A stretch of 64,000 bases of DNA, from the NCBI GenBank assembly GCA_036867785.1, contig CP145417.1, positions 868,001-932,000 on the forward strand, given 5' to 3'. This document shows positions 9,797 through 21,847 of this stretch, one piece after another; position 1 is the first letter of the stretch, and each line of letters opens with the position of its first letter. Source of the stretch: Plasmodiophora brassicae. Its lineage: Eukaryota; Endomyxa: Phytomyxea; Phytomyxea; Plasmodiophorida. Both the position numbers and the translations under genes were made by a program. The notes beneath the pieces were generated by a model, which was not told where the DNA came from, made no database searches, and was given only the letters and a program-made list of their open reading frames with translations.

Positions 9797-11537
9797 CTAC
9801 ATCATCTCTTCGATAAAGTGCTCGTCCTGGTTCAGGGACGAGAACAAGTCGAGGTTGAACGTGCCGTCGTCCGACACGAGGCGCTTGCACATCTTGTCAA
9901 TGGCGATCGTCGCCATGACGGTCTGGACGTATCCCTCGATCAGGTCGTCGATGCTGATGCCGAGCTTGTTGAAGTCCTTGCGGTCCATCAGGACGAGCCT
10001 GTTCGTGTCCGACCCCCAGTGGCCGTTGTCGAGCTTGATCGACAGGTTCGTACCCAGCATCGGCCAGGAATCGTCGACACAGTCCAGCTCCTCTGTGAGC
10101 GGCTGCTCAGCACGGCGCCCATAGACGGCGATGGGGCGGAACCCGTCGGGCGATGCACCGATCATCATGCGGACGTCGGCGACGTACGTGCAATTCTTGC
10201 GGTTGGGGATCATCCCGACATGGTAGTACGAGCCGTGCTTGCCGATCGACGACCACTTCACGTTGCCGACCAGCTGCTGAACGATGAACTTGTCGTAGTG
10301 GTGGTCTAGGGCCATGAACCGGTCCAGTTCGGCTTTCGACGTGATGGTGAACACGCCCTGCCCCGCATTCGAGTATGGGATCTTGACGACCGCGTGCCAT
10401 CCCATCGACCGGACGTACAGCGGGATCTCAGCCAGGGCGACATCGGTGACCGTGTCAGGCGCATGGATCTGCAGGCCGGAATTGACCATCTCGGCGTTGA
10501 AGAAGTCGTACGCCTTTGCGGCGACCAGCTTGTTCCGCCCGCCGGCCAGACACGCCAGCACCGGATTGAACACGAGCGTCTTCGTGATCACCGGGAACCG
10601 GGTCCAGGGCTTCTGCGTCACGTAGCGGAACGCGGCACGAATCGGGAACCATTCGTCGCTCTGGTCGCGAACGTGCATGACGCCGTCGACCCACTTGACA
10701 GGAGGATCGGGCTGCACCCACCCACACGGTTACGCTATTGATCAACGGTCGCCTGACGACGACCAGCGTACATCGTAGCTGTAGAATTCGACGAGATAGA
10801 CGGGCTCATGGCACAGTTCAGATATGACGGCGGCGTACCCAGACGCCTCCATAGGGTTCTTGTCGTACACAACGGCGAGGCCTTGGACGGAAATCAGATA
10901 CTCGTCAGGTTTCCACAGCTGGACACGCCAGTTGCTTACCTCCAGCGGGCAGGGTCGCCTTTTGGCGTTCGAGCAGCGTCACAAACGATTTGCGAAGAAG
11001 GCGATGGTAACCGGTTTCGGCATTGTCATCGACGCCGTCCAGGGCGGGCATCGATTTTTGACCCGATGGGCACGAGTTAATCTCCACGATAATAATCAAC
11101 GTTGGTATAGGCGACGGGGGCAACAGGCAGGCGTGGTACCTCGATAACGATCATGCGACGTTGCGCGTGCTCATTCGTGACATGGAACAGGTCGGCGCCG
11201 GCCCAGTTGAAGAACGCCGGCTGGTAGTTGAACAATTCCATGATGCGATCCCGCGCGATCCCCGGGTGCAGATGCGAATACCTCATGGCGATGCGCTCAT
11301 TGCCCAGGTTGAGGAACGCCGTCACCATCGGCTACGCACGTACGGTCAATCAGCGGGCGACACGTCCGCATCGCAACGCACATGCAGTGACGCGTTCAGG
11401 ACGCGCGGGTAAAAGTGCTTCTCGGGTTCAAAGTCGTTGCCGGTGACGTGACGCCCGGCATGGCGCACCGTCTTTGACGTCCTCTGCTTTTCGCCCTCAT
11501 CGACGCGGTTCTGGGCCTTCTCGGCGGTGCTGACCAT
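9797..11537 (-). CDS. bacterial-like ATP-grasp-type protein of unknown function
   Basis: About 480 residues in five exons. Introns I can place begin GTGCGTTGC (50 bp), GTACCACGC (53 bp), GTAAGCAAC (58 bp) and GTACGCTGG (about 78 bp). Conserved-looking blocks in order: [77 protein letters not shown], [15 protein letters not shown], then [18 protein letters not shown], which looks like the nucleotide-binding glycine loop of an ATP-grasp fold. From memory the layout matches uncharacterised bacterial proteins; no reaction is assigned. Acquired introns argue that any transfer is old. The start MVSTAEKAQ is the first ATG before the conserved core. Confidence 0.6.
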
Positions 11538-11765
11538 CGAAACAACGCCCGCCCCGCGCAGCAGCTGTGGACGCGCCGCACACTCCGAAACAGCGTAAAG
11601 CCGCACCGTCCGCGCTGGACGCAGCCCTGCCGCCGCGGCACGTGACTGCCAGCGCGCGCACACGTTATCCCCCGGCCCAGTCAGCGTGGGCTGCATGACG
11701 ATGTAACCCGTCACGAACGTGCCATTCATGTTTTTTGGAGGGGGGTTGGCAGTTAGGGTGAGGTG

Positions 11766-12151
11766 ATGGCGGCTGGTGATCAGGCGTCGGAGAAGGCGAA
11801 ACAGGTGGCGGGCGCCCATGATCGCTAGGCGAGAACTGATGCGGGGGCGCCGCTGACATCGGTGTACTACGTGTGTGTGTGTAGGTCGAGTCGATTGTGG
11901 CATCGCTGGTGGCCATCCTGGGGGAGGACATGCCGAGAGACCCGGCCGTCGTCGCGTCGCGAATCTGCGTCATGGTCGGCCTGCCCGAGGATACGCCCGT
12001 GGACGTGCCGCACCTGCCGACGAAGCCCCTGTCCCGGGCGCTGGTTGACGTCGCCGCCCGCGTCGAGTCAGATGTCACGATGCGACGTGCTATGGAGGAC
12101 GAGCTCGTCGCTGACCTCTGCACGCTGCAAGCTGACCACTCAGGGATATAA
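11766..12151 (+). CDS. small acidic unknown protein, two exons
   Basis: Exon 1 (11766-11804, MAAGDQASEKAKQ) joins via an 80 bp intron whose 3' end is a (TG)n-TAG run to exon 2 (11885-12151), giving about 101 residues. The product is helical and acidic (VESIVASLVAILGEDMP, MEDELVADLCTLQADHS). No family recognised. It lies divergently from the ATP-grasp-type gene. Confidence 0.5.
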
Positions 12152-12199
12152 GCGTGTTCGTCAACAACTCATTGTTTGGGCAACGAAAAGGCCATCGCT

Positions 12200-13025
12200 T
12201 TAGGCATTGCGTGGGTCTGCCTCGGCGTCGCAGAGCCAGGTCAGGTTGCCGGATGTCGGTCGAACAAGAGCAGCAGGAAGTTGGCAACATTCGCCCTGGA
12301 TAGAACGCATTGCTTCGCGTTTGCTTTTACCGCTCACGATGAACATAACGTGCCTGGACGCGTTCAGCGCTTCCAGCGTCAACGTGATTCGTGCAGGGGG
12401 CGGCTTTGGACTGCTCCAACGAAACAGCCGTCAGCAACAACAGCAACATCCAAGCACAGGCTAACCGTACCTGTCCGAGATAGAGGCCACCCGGCGATCA
12501 CGACAATCCAGCAGGCGGTGCCCGGGGAACAATGACGCTACGTGGCCATCGGGGCCCATACCCAATAGGACGACATCGATCCGGAAATCGTGGCCAAACG
12601 CGGCAACGAGATCGCGTTCGTATGCGACAGCGGCTGCCTCAGGGTTCTCGCCTATTGCGTTCTCGTTGAGGGCGATGACCTGCTCAACAGGGATCGGAAC
12701 GGGCAGGCGCGACAGGAAGTGCTTCTGCAGGAGGCCGAAATTCGATTCCGGATCCGAATGCGGGACGCATCGTTCATCAGCGAACACGACCCACCATTTC
12801 GAGAAATCGATCGTCCCCAGGTGGAGCAGGTGCGGGCAGAGCGTCGCCGGCAGCGACCCTCCCGAGAACGCGACAACGAACCGCCCGCGGCTGGCGATAG
12901 CATCCGCACTCGCTTGACTGACCTGGCGAGCGGCGGCCGCACCGACCTCCTCCAACGTCCGGAAGGCCTGCAACGTCGTCATCGACTGCGCGACACGTTC
13001 GAGAATGCGCTGGGCCCGATTTGAC
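12200..13025 (-). CDS. PGLS: 6-phosphogluconolactonase
   Basis: Hydrolyses 6-phosphogluconolactone in the oxidative pentose phosphate pathway. Family blocks are in order: FVVAFSGGSLPATL, WWVVFADERCVP with SNFGLLQKHFLSRLP, VVLLGMGPDGHVASLFPGH, ASISDS then PKPPPARITLTLEALN after a single intron (GTACGG...GAGCAG), and the C-terminal LPAALVRP. The active-site loop GPDGH is intact. Length of about 255 residues is normal for the short eukaryotic form, with no fusion to glucose-6-phosphate dehydrogenase. Start chosen at MSNRAQRIL; a shorter start at MTTLQAF is possible. Confidence 0.93.
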
Positions 13026-13267
13026 ATCCAGCAGGCCTGTGTTCGCGACCAAAACTCCCGCTCTAGACCAAGCGCTACTCGTAAAAGAATGGTCTCCTAG
13101 AGCAGTGGCGGGTTATCGCAGCACCGATAGACGGCAGGCGTGCATCGCACTGCTGCAGTATTACCGATACGCGACAGGCACCAGCTGCCCACGATGGATC
13201 GGGCGCGCATGTTGCGATGGGAATCGGATGTCGTTTAGTCGTCGACAGCAGCAGCGAAACCGCGCTG

Positions 13268-14225
13268 TCATCCAATGACGAGCTTGTTATCTTCGGTAAA
13301 CGAGTACTCGGGAACCTCCAGGTTCAACGGGGCGGGACCCTTACGGATGCGCCCGGAAATGTCGTAATGGGACCCTGCACACAATTGCATCAGCTGCAAC
13401 GTTATCCTGCCCCATAGGCTCATGCTTAGGAACAACCGTGGCACGGGCAGAACCTATCCAGGACAGCACTCCGTTAAGGAAAACCGAAAACGAAGGTTGA
13501 CGCAGGCAACATCGTACCATGCTTTGTAGTCACCGGCGTCATTGATGGGGACGCAGCCAAGGTGAGTGCAAACACCCAGCACCACGAGCCATTCCGGTTT
13601 CTGCACGCGATCCGCATCCCGCTGCGGGTCTCGCAGCGGCAGGGTATCGTCGGCGCGCGCCTTCTCGACCTCGGCCTGTGTCCGGTGACGAATGAAGACA
13701 GGCTTGCCGCGCCATTTCACTGTCGTCGTCGTTCCCTAGAGCGACCGTTAAACGCGAATATGCTGGGGACAGGCAAATCGCAGAGGGGACCTCTTGAATT
13801 TTCCCCAGATCAACCTCCAACGATGCCAGGGCAAGAACATCGGCACTGGCACTCATAGATGCAATGAACTTGCAAACAGCAACGCGTCCCAGGCTAGCCC
13901 AGGCAAACCTGTTAGGCTATCAGCCTGACGCCTCAGTATCGGAAGGATAGATCGCGACCTGGCGCTGCCAAGCGTCATGTAATTCAGCGTGCGGTTCGTC
14001 TGAGGCGCGCCCGACTCCAATGCCTCTTTCTGCACGATCCGCCCCGTCATTCCAGCATGCATCCACGCCCCCAATTGCGACCCGCCGTACCAGCGACGCG
14101 TCGTAGCCGGAGTCGGACGACCCGTAGTCGGGACGACGCCCGCCAGTCGGCGGCGCCGTCGACGTTGCCATCATGGCGCGCGATGCCGTGCACCGGCGCA
14201 GACCGACCCGAACGGACCGCATCAT
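13268..14225 (-). CDS. UQCRFS1: Rieske iron-sulfur subunit of complex III
   Basis: Mitochondrial cytochrome bc1 Rieske protein. It shows a basic presequence ([18 protein letters not shown]), the hinge and membrane helix ([21 protein letters not shown]), then [13 protein letters not shown] and the two cluster motifs CTHLGC and CPCHGSHYD, closing with [23 protein letters not shown]. Cys and His ligands of both [2Fe-2S] loops are present, although an intron splits CPCHG from SHYD. Five exons, introns of about 50-60 bp. Start chosen at the first Met of the presequence. Confidence 0.95.
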
Positions 14226-14494
14226 GCCTGCTGCTTGCTGCTGCCTGCCTGCCTGCTGCCGCCCCGTCACCACGCCGACCTTCCAATTCACAACTGACAG
14301 TCAGGGTAAAGCCGTAGCTTCTTCCCCCAACGGCTGCCGGTCCTTTTTCACAACTTTCGCCAAAAAGTCGGCGTCGTGTTTTTCGGCAATGCACTCACGG
14401 CCGGGCCGCTGCCCACTCGACAGCGCGTTCCTCAACCGGGCGCACTGCACCGAGACGGGGCCAGACGACGAAGAGGGGCGCGTGTATGTGCAAA

Positions 14495-15067
14495 TCAATT
14501 TGGGTGGTGCCAGAGGGTGCTGGAGGCGGGCACCCAGCTGCCTGTGTCGGTCTGGAAGCAGTCGTTGTGGAATTTGCCGATCCAGGCCTGGCCGTTCGGG
14601 TCCTTGTAGACGCCGTTGCCGTTCATCTTCCCGTCGAGCCAGTCGCCGTCGTATGACGACCTGTCGGGCCAGACCATCTTGCCGCGGCCCTCGTACCGGT
14701 TGCGCTTGAACTCGCCGGTGTACTTTGCGCCGGTGGCGAACTCGACGGCCCCGGTGCCTTCCATCAGGTCGTGGCACCATCCCCCGTCAAACTGTTCCCC
14801 GTTGTTCACGAACTTGCCCGACCCGTGCCGCTCACGGGTCACAACTTTCGTCGGAGCGGCATCCGGGCCCGGTGGGCCGTCTTTGGTGATCTCGATGAAC
14901 TCGCCAACTGGCAGTCGTGAACGACCCGTCAGGACAGTCGTCGCCCCATGGAGAATCGGTGTCGGCTCACCGTACGAGGCACCGTTCGGGAACGTGAACG
15001 TTCCTTTCTGGATGACGGGTTCAGCAGCGACCTCCGCCTGTAGGTCATCCTTCTTCTTCGGTGGCAT
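14495..15067 (-). CDS. MORN-repeat protein (MORN2-like)
   Basis: 190 residues in one exon. After a basic N-terminus (MPPKKKDDLQAE) there are about four MORN repeats: GTFTFPNGASYGEP, GSGKFVNNGEQFDGGWCHDLMEG, GAVEFATGAKYTGEFKRNRYEGRG, and MVWPDRSSYDGDWLDGKMNG then GNGVYKDPNGQAWIGKF. MORN proteins commonly sit at membranes or cilia, and with several cilium genes in this window a ciliary role is possible but is inference. Confidence 0.75.
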   Translation of the reverse strand: MPPKKKDDLQAEVAAEPVIQKGTFTFPNGASYGEPTPILHGATTVLTGRSRLPVGEFIEITKDGPPGPDAAPTKVVTRERHGSGKFVNNGEQFDGGWCHDLMEGTGAVEFATGAKYTGEFKRNRYEGRGKMVWPDRSSYDGDWLDGKMNGNGVYKDPNGQAWIGKFHNDCFQTDTGSWVPASSTLWHHPN

Positions 15068-15144
15068 CGTCCTATATACCCACAGGCACTGCTGGGTACC
15101 CTGTGATGATCTTACTGCCTGTATTTGTGATTACATGATCCTGG

Positions 15145-15782
15145 CTAAATCGCCTGTAGCATGGTTGCGCTTGTTGGTGCCTGTCGGGGGAGCGGCATCG
15201 TGGCCTGGCGAAGGGCGTCGGCTTCCAGCGCGATACGCTCTTTAATCAGGACCGCACGCCATCTGGATGCGACTGTGAAGGAGGCGATCACCGCTGCGGA
15301 CGTCACGAACGCGACCAGCGCCATGAACCGGAACTCAGCGTGCACCCTGGTGATCAGAACGTCCGACGACGGATTTCCGTCCGCTTTCGTGATCGCGATG
15401 AACGCGAGAACCTGCAGAACGATCAGGAGAACGAAAGATGTCGCCATCCCAAGATGTCAAACAATCAGTGGCAGCACGACGATGGCCAGCATGATGGTGT
15501 AACGGTATAGTAGCGGGGCCGATTCTCGACGGGCAGCACGAACGCCGTACAACGCGGATAGGACAGCAGCACCCGCCACGAACAAGAGCCCAACCGGCGT
15601 CCCGACGTCGAATGACGAATCCGCAATGCTGTCGCGGAAGGCGACGATGAACAGAAGAAGGCCGGATAACTATTGATGCTGGCCAGGTCAGTCCCCCTGG
15701 CCTGCACGATATGGCAGCCAGCCATACCCACCAGGACGCACGCGTTGGTGGCTTGCAGTATGAGCTTCAAATCAACCGCCAT
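15145..15782 (-). CDS. four-helix membrane protein, unknown
   Basis: Three exons joined by introns GTGGGTATGG...CAATAG (63 bp) and GTTTGACATC...CTGCAG (51 bp) give about 170 residues with four hydrophobic segments (near LLSGLLLFIVAF, VGLLFVAGAAVLSAL, IMLAIVVLPLIVLAF, ALVAFVTSAAVIASF). The loop between helices 3 and 4 is about 20 residues. The topology resembles tetraspanin- or MARVEL-type proteins, but the Cys motifs of tetraspanins are absent, so I give no family. Confidence 0.6.
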
Positions 15783-16362
15783 TTCGCTGTGGGTCGACGT
15801 CAGTCACCCACCGCTGGTCTTTCCACACGGGTGGCTGGCTCCCCACTGCCAGTCACTGGGCCGCTCTCGGGGCTGAGGTCGTCGTCCCGCCCGTTGTGCA
15901 AAATCGGAAGTTCCCACGTCAGCACCAGTGCTCTCCAACGAGTCACTGCAAGGCGCGGATCGAGATCCTTGCTGGCCGGGACGGCCAGAGTACCTTGCCG
16001 ATTCGTAGTCAGGTGAGCGACGAGCTTGGGCGGCTGGCCACAGAGCGTCTTTTTTCGCTTTAGTGAACAGAAATGAACGCTCCAGAAAACTGTTCGGAGA
16101 GCAATCTCCAGCTACGGAGACGCAGGTGATCCATCGAATGATGAATGGGCATGGGCTTAGGGTTGCGTCGACGGGCGCAGCAACGCCCAACTCATCTTGG
16201 CCTGCCCGTGGGAGCCACACTCTTCTGTCAATACCGGATCTAACGTCGCGTCGGGCGCCTATTTATACGTGGCCACCGGGACCCTCGACAAACGCAATGG
16301 GACCGCCATGCGCGTGTCCGACACGAACGATGCTACGAATGGCATCATGTATATTATTGTCG
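15783..16362. other. intergenic, nothing recognised
   Basis: About 580 bases between the start of the four-helix gene and the stop of pyruvate kinase. Open frames here look like noise: mixed composition, no hydrophobic pattern, no family resemblance. It probably holds a promoter and a 3' UTR. Confidence 0.4.
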
Positions 16363-18336
16363 TCAGAGGACGTTGACGACTTTCACCTGAGACGTTGTGC
16401 CCGGCTTGCCTTCCATGGTGCCCACGGTCGCGACGACAATGTCGCCTTTCTGGCACATCCCTAGCTTCTTCGCGACGCCGACGACACGGCCAATGAGGGA
16501 GTCGCTGCCAATCATCGACCCCACCAGAAGAGGCAAGAGCCCTCGCGACAGCAACGCTTGTCGGGCGGTCTGCTCGTTCGCCGTGATGCATAGCACGGGA
16601 ACGTGCGGACGGTACTTGGACACCTGACGGGCGGTCGTACCCGATTCAGTGAGGACAACCAGCAGAGACGCTTTGAGGTCGAACGCCGATTTCACTGCCG
16701 ACGACGATATCGACTCGCCGATGGAAATCGTGTCGGGCGCCCACGACCGGATGGCATTGAACGTGGCCAGGTAATCAATGTTGCCTTCGGCTTCCCGAAC
16801 GATCATCGACATCATCTACAAAGAAGGGCGCGATTCAGCCATTACGATAGCGGGACATATCTGCCAGACAAACCTTGACGGCGGCAACCGGGTATTTGCC
16901 TTTGGCAGTCTCGCCAGACAGCATGACACAGTCAGTGCCATCAAAGACGGCATTTGCAACATCACTCGCTTCAGCTCGGGTCGGAGATGGGTTGACAATC
17001 ATGGAGTCGAGCATCTGAGTGGCGGTTACTGTTCAACGACTCGTCAGGATTATATAGTGGCTAACGACGCTGGTTCGTCACGGACCAACGAATTTCCCAG
17101 CAATGTTGCACTTCTTGATCATCATCTTCTGAGCAAGTGCGACCTGCTCAATAGGGATCTCGACCCCCAGATCACCACGGGCAACCATGATCCCATCGCT
17201 CACGGCCAGTATCTCTTCAAAGCTATCCATGCCTACGAGAACCTCAGCCTGCATGTCCCGTATACCTCGATACGCGATCAGTACCCTCCTGGTTTTCAAT
17301 TTTCGAAATGATCTTGATCCCCTTCCCACCTGCATCGTCAAGAATCTTGCGGATCGTGGTGACACAGTCAGCATTTCGGACGAAAGATGCCGCTATAAAG
17401 TCGACTCCTTGGGCAACCCCAAATCTGATATCGTCAATGTCTTTCGCAGTCACAGCTGGAAGGTCTACAACCGCTCCTGGCAGATTAACGCCCTATGACA
17501 GAGTAGCGCCCACGTTAGAGAGCTGGCAACATCAACGTCGACGCCGGGACCTTTGTCGAGCCGAGCGATCCAGGATTAAGGACTTCGCAAACGACAACGG
17601 AGTCTTCCAGTGCAGTCACCCGCATCTCAATAAGGCCATCGTCAATCAAGACACGGCTGCCGACTTTGAGCACTTTCGGGAGATTCGCATACTGCACCCA
17701 CACGCGATCCGAACCGCCTTCGATTTCTTGACCACATTCCAGCCGAAACGTTTGACCTTTGGTCAAGGACACCTCCTTCCCACCGGCGATCTTCCCGGTA
17801 CGTATCTCAGGGCCTGGGGCAACGACCATCAGGAACGTGATCGCAAATCATTTGGGGGGCACGACCGCACACCTTTCGTGTCAAGCATGATGGCACACAA
17901 GCGTTTGCTTTGCGATACGGATTGCCGGACAGTCGTTATCACGGAAGCGTGGTACTCGTGCGTGCCATGGGAAAAGTTGAGCCTGCCAAGGAAGCGATTA
18001 CTGCGACGCTCGATCGAACATACAACATATAGACACTCACCTTGCGCAATTCATGCCTTCCTCAATGAGAGCGGAAATCATATTAACATTGTTCGTCGCC
18101 GGCCCAATCGTGCAAATGATTTTCGTCAACGCGGGAAATGGCTTGTTCGTAAGCAGCTGCGATCTCGATTCGCGCCGCAGATGGAACGGGTCCGAATCGG
18201 CGGTCCCCAGTGGCGACAGCTTCGGCGAGGCCAGCGGCGAGTACGTCGACGCCAGGCTCGGCACCGGCGACATGCGCCCGGACTCCTGCTCGGCCGCATG
18301 GATGTTCAGCGCGGTCGGCTTCCCAACCAAGTCCAT
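16363..18336 (-). CDS. PK: pyruvate kinase
   Basis: Final glycolytic step, phosphoenolpyruvate + ADP to pyruvate + ATP. The signature blocks [51 protein letters not shown] and [13 protein letters not shown] are present, as are [11 protein letters not shown] and the C-domain [15 protein letters not shown]. The reading is spread over about six exons with introns of 50-65 bp. The N-terminus carries about 75 residues before the catalytic core, Ser/Pro-rich and not an obvious targeting peptide. The frame continues upstream without an ATG, so [10 protein letters not shown] is the start used. Confidence 0.93.
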
Positions 18337-18566
18337 CTGTACTGTCGTCCCCAACCGGTTGGAAAATGACACCAACTATAGCTGATAGAGGCCATGCCAC
18401 AGCTGCCCCAAAACCAACACAAAAACGTTGCGTACCTGCCGGGAAACTTTCGTGGGCGCCCCCCGGACCCGCCACGGACCCCGCCACGGAGTCCGACGCA
18501 GCAGCGCGGTTCGGGGACGGGTTCGGCTGGAGAGGAGGGTATCCATCCGGCCTGTGCCGACGACCA

Positions 18567-20494
18567 ATGAAGGTGGTCGCGCTGGTCTCAGGCGGCAAGG
18601 ATTCCGTCTATGCCATGATGGAGTCGGTTAAGCTGGGGCATGACATCGTCTGCCTGGCGAACTTGTATCCGGCCGATGTCGAGGTCCAGGAGCTGGATAG
18701 TCATTGCTTCCAGACCGTCGGGCATGGTGTTGTCAGCGCATTCTCGGAATGCATGGGCGTTCCTATCATTCGCCATCCGATCCGGGGCACGGCAGTCTGC
18801 CAGGATCTTACCTATGTACGCAGCGAGTCGTCGCATGATGAAGTCGAGGACCTGTTCGAGCTTCTGTCGAAGGTCAAGGCATTGCATCCAGAGGTCGATG
18901 CCGTCTGCACCGGTGCAATCCTCTCAGACTACCAGCGTCTCCGTGTCGAAAACGTCTGCACCCGGCTCGGACTCACGTCGCTGGCGTTCCTATGGCGTCG
19001 CGACCAGAAGCAACTCTATGATGCCATGATCGTAAGCTGATTGTTCCTTCCATCACGTGCTTCTTCACGCTCTAAACGGGCACTGTGCAGGCCGAAGGGA
19101 TCGTGGCAGTCCTGATCAAGACCGCCAGTCTTGGATTATCACCCGCGTCGCACATTGGTCTCGACCTTCAGTCCATGAGGGCGCACCTGTTCGCTCTTGC
19201 CGATCAGCACGGCTGCAACCCATGCGGGGAGGGCGGCGAGTACGAAACGCTCGTCATCGATTGCCCTCTGTTCCGTCGGCATATCGTCCTGGACGACTGT
19301 ACGATAGCGGGCGACAACCTGGATGATCCCGTCTGCCCTGTCGGGCACCTGTGCGTACGCCGGTGGCACACCGAACCCAAATCCGAGGACGAGCTCGACG
19401 CGATCAAGTTGTTCACAAAGCCCAACGGCTTCTCGCCTGTCAACGAACCGGTTGGCCAGGTTCCTTCGTCGAGACGGCAGCTGGCGGTCTCGCCGGTATC
19501 CGATCCATTCCCGTTCGCCTCGACCGTTGTCCAGAGCGACACTGCTGTCGGCCTGTTTCAGTCCATGAACGAGGCACTGGAACGGGGGAGCATCCCGATC
19601 GGCGACGTGTATTTCATTTCGCTGGCTCTGCGGGACATGAAGTCGTTCGCGGAACTGAACGAAGCGTACGCGAAGGCGTTCGGTGCCGTCAACCCACCGA
19701 CCCGTTGTTGCGTCGAGATGGCGCTCCCCGATAACGTCTTTGGACGCATGGAGCTGTTGCACGCGCCCGTCAAACGGGACGTCCTGCACGTGCAGAGCGT
19801 CTCGCAATGGGCGCCGTCCTGCATCGGGCCGTACAGCCAGGCATCGCGCGTCGGCGACTTGTTGTTCCTAGCGGGGTCGATTGCGCTTGTTCCCGAGCGG
19901 ATGGTCCTGCATGGCGGCGATCATGCGTCGCAGGCCCGCCTGTGCCTGGATCACTGCCTGTCGGTCCTGCGTACGTTCCGTGCGGGTTTCCACAACGTCC
20001 TACGTTGCACAGTGTACGTTGTGCCCGATCGCGCTGACGCAGTCGAGGCGGTCGATGCCGTCCTGCAAGACAAGTCGTTCCCGCAGGTTCTGTACGTGCC
20101 CGTTCGTGCGCTGCCTCGAGACGCCCGCGTCGAGATCGCCTTGGTCGCGCATATGAACCCGCCAATTACGGCGGTTCCTGTTTCCGGCGCTCAAGTGCAT
20201 CTGGCCGGTCACGAGGATACGGGCGCCAGGTCCCTGTCGATGCTGGCACCGGCGTCGGGCGACCCTCTCGATCTGGACGCCGCGTTTGCGTCCGTATCCG
20301 GCGCGCTCGCTCTGCACGGGATGTCCTGGTCCGATTGTGTCTCACTGCAGATTCACCACTGTCTCGAGGATGAAACCGGCTTGAGGAATGCGGCACCCCA
20401 GGTGACCCTGTGGCCGTCCATCGGTGCGCTGACCGTTGGCGAGCCTGCAGTGAGGGCGCCTCTGGCCATTGCGGCACTCTTCGCCCAGCGATAA
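18567..20494 (+). CDS. DPH6: diphthine-ammonia ligase with two Rid domains
   Basis: Last step of diphthamide synthesis on elongation factor 2. The N-terminal adenine-nucleotide hydrolase domain carries the PP-loop SGGKDSVYAM at residues 8-17 and the family blocks GAILSDYQRLRVENVC and CNPCGEGGEYETLV. It is followed by two YjgF/Rid-like domains (from about APSCIGPYSQASRVGDLLFL onward). This is the usual domain order of eukaryotic DPH6. One 58 bp intron (19033-19090) interrupts it. About 620 residues. Divergent from pyruvate kinase across about 230 bases. Confidence 0.92.
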
Positions 20495-20553
20495 ACTGTT
20501 CGTCGTCCACACCCGCGCGCAGCGCTCCAGCGTTGCCAAATGCGACTTATGTA

Positions 20554-21011
20554 TCATGATTTCGTGGACGGCGACGGGTCTCTCCTCGGGTCGCCCTGTG
20601 CCGGGAAGAGATCCATTTCCAGTATATGCGCTAGCCCTTTGTCCTTGGTCGCCTCCTGCCCAGACAGACGATTCAGCGCGTTACGCACAGGGCCGCCGAT
20701 ACGGGCGCACTCACCACAACACACTGCTTATATGCTTTAAACCTAGCCGGGCCCGCCGTGAGTACACGACCGCACTATCATGCCCAGGACGGTACGCCTT
20801 ACTCTTCGACGCAAGCGAGCTTCACGGCCCGCCCGGTCAGGAACTGTTCCTGGAACCACGCGTCGAAACACCGCTGGTACTCGGCCTTCAGCTTCGGGCA
20901 CGCCGAGCACTGCGCCGCGTCATCCACGGCGGCCTCCTCGACGTCCACCTCGAAGTCGTCCTTCACGGGCGACCCCGGCCGCCTGCGTTCGTCCGCGCCG
21001 TCGTTCGCCAT
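20554..21011 (-). CDS. TRIAP1: TRIAP1/Mdm35-like twin CX9C protein
   Basis: Intermembrane-space partner of PRELI-family lipid carriers. Three exons: the first ends LACVEE, a 60 bp intron leads to FKAYKQCVV, and a second 59 bp intron leads to EATKDKGLAHILEMDLFPAQ. Spliced, it has two CX9C motifs, CPKLKAEYQRC and CVEEFKAYKQC, spaced as in TRIAP1, plus the conserved FDAWF. The start is the ATG at 21009-21011 (MANDGADER). It is divergent from the mitochondrial release factor with only about 140 bases between starts. Confidence 0.85.
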
Positions 21012-21153
21012 CGACGGCCGCAGTGCGCCACGCCCCAAATTTTGGTCCGGACCAGTTTGATCGGTCTGTTTCGCTCAGCAGAGCGCCGCCGCCACCGCTA
21101 CGTCTACAGCAGGTTGCTGGTGCCTGACGACGACCGGGTCGCCCTGGACGATC

Positions 21154-21801
21154 ATGTTGCTGGCGCTCGCGCGGTGCCGCCGTGGCGCCATCAGCCTCGG
21201 GGCGCGCCCCCGCTCCCTGTTCTCTTCGACGCTGTTCGACGAGGACGACCTCGACGAGAAGTTCATCCACGGCGGTGGGAACGGCGGCCAGAAGGTCGGC
21301 GCGGCGTCCCGTGCTCCCACCCCCCATGCTGACTGTCTGTCGTCAAGATCAACAAGACGGCCAGCTGCGTACAGCTCGTCCACAAGGTCTGGCATGTCGT
21401 CACCCCCCGATGTCCGTTGTTGCTGATCGCTCCCGCGACAGCCGACCGGCCTCCTGATCAAGTGCCAGGAGACGCGTTCGCTGCAGCAGAACAGGTCGAT
21501 CGCGCGGAAACGCCTGGCCGCCCAGCTCGACCTGCAGCTGAACGGTGTGTGTCCCCCCATCCATGCCCACACGCCGTATCTGTGTGCGCGCTTACCCGTT
21601 GCCTGATTCGCAGGCGACAGCAGCCGGATCGCCCGCCGCCAGGAGCGCCTGCGCCGACGCAAATCCAAGCACCGATCGCGAAGCCGGGCGAAATACGGGC
21701 GCGAGGACGACGAGCCCGGCGACGGTGCTGCGCCCGACCTGGACGCGCGCGAACCCGACGACGACACCGGGTGCCCTGCGTCGCCGCCGCCGCCTCAATG
21801 A
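21154..21801 (+). CDS. MTRFR: mitochondrial class I release-factor homologue (MTRFR type)
   Basis: Rescues stalled mitochondrial ribosomes by hydrolysing peptidyl-tRNA. A presequence (MLLALARCRRGAISLGARPR) is followed by the catalytic loop GGGNGGQKINK, then TASCVQLVHK, TGLLIKCQETRSLQQNR and the basic tail (RRQERLRRRKSKHRSRSR). The GGQ tripeptide is intact and, as in MTRFR/ICT1 types, there is no codon-recognition domain. Four exons with introns of about 53-69 bp. A Pro-rich end follows. The stop lies 46 bases before the next gene on the same strand. Confidence 0.88.
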
Positions 21802-21847
21802 ACGACGTGACGCGTCGGTCGTCGTCCGCAGACTGCGCGAGCGCATC

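Noticed and set aside
11346-11903. Separate 185-codon minus-strand gene
   Set aside because: Its downstream part ([12 protein letters not shown]) is the first exon of the ATP-grasp-type gene, spliced by a 50 bp intron; the rest is not supported.
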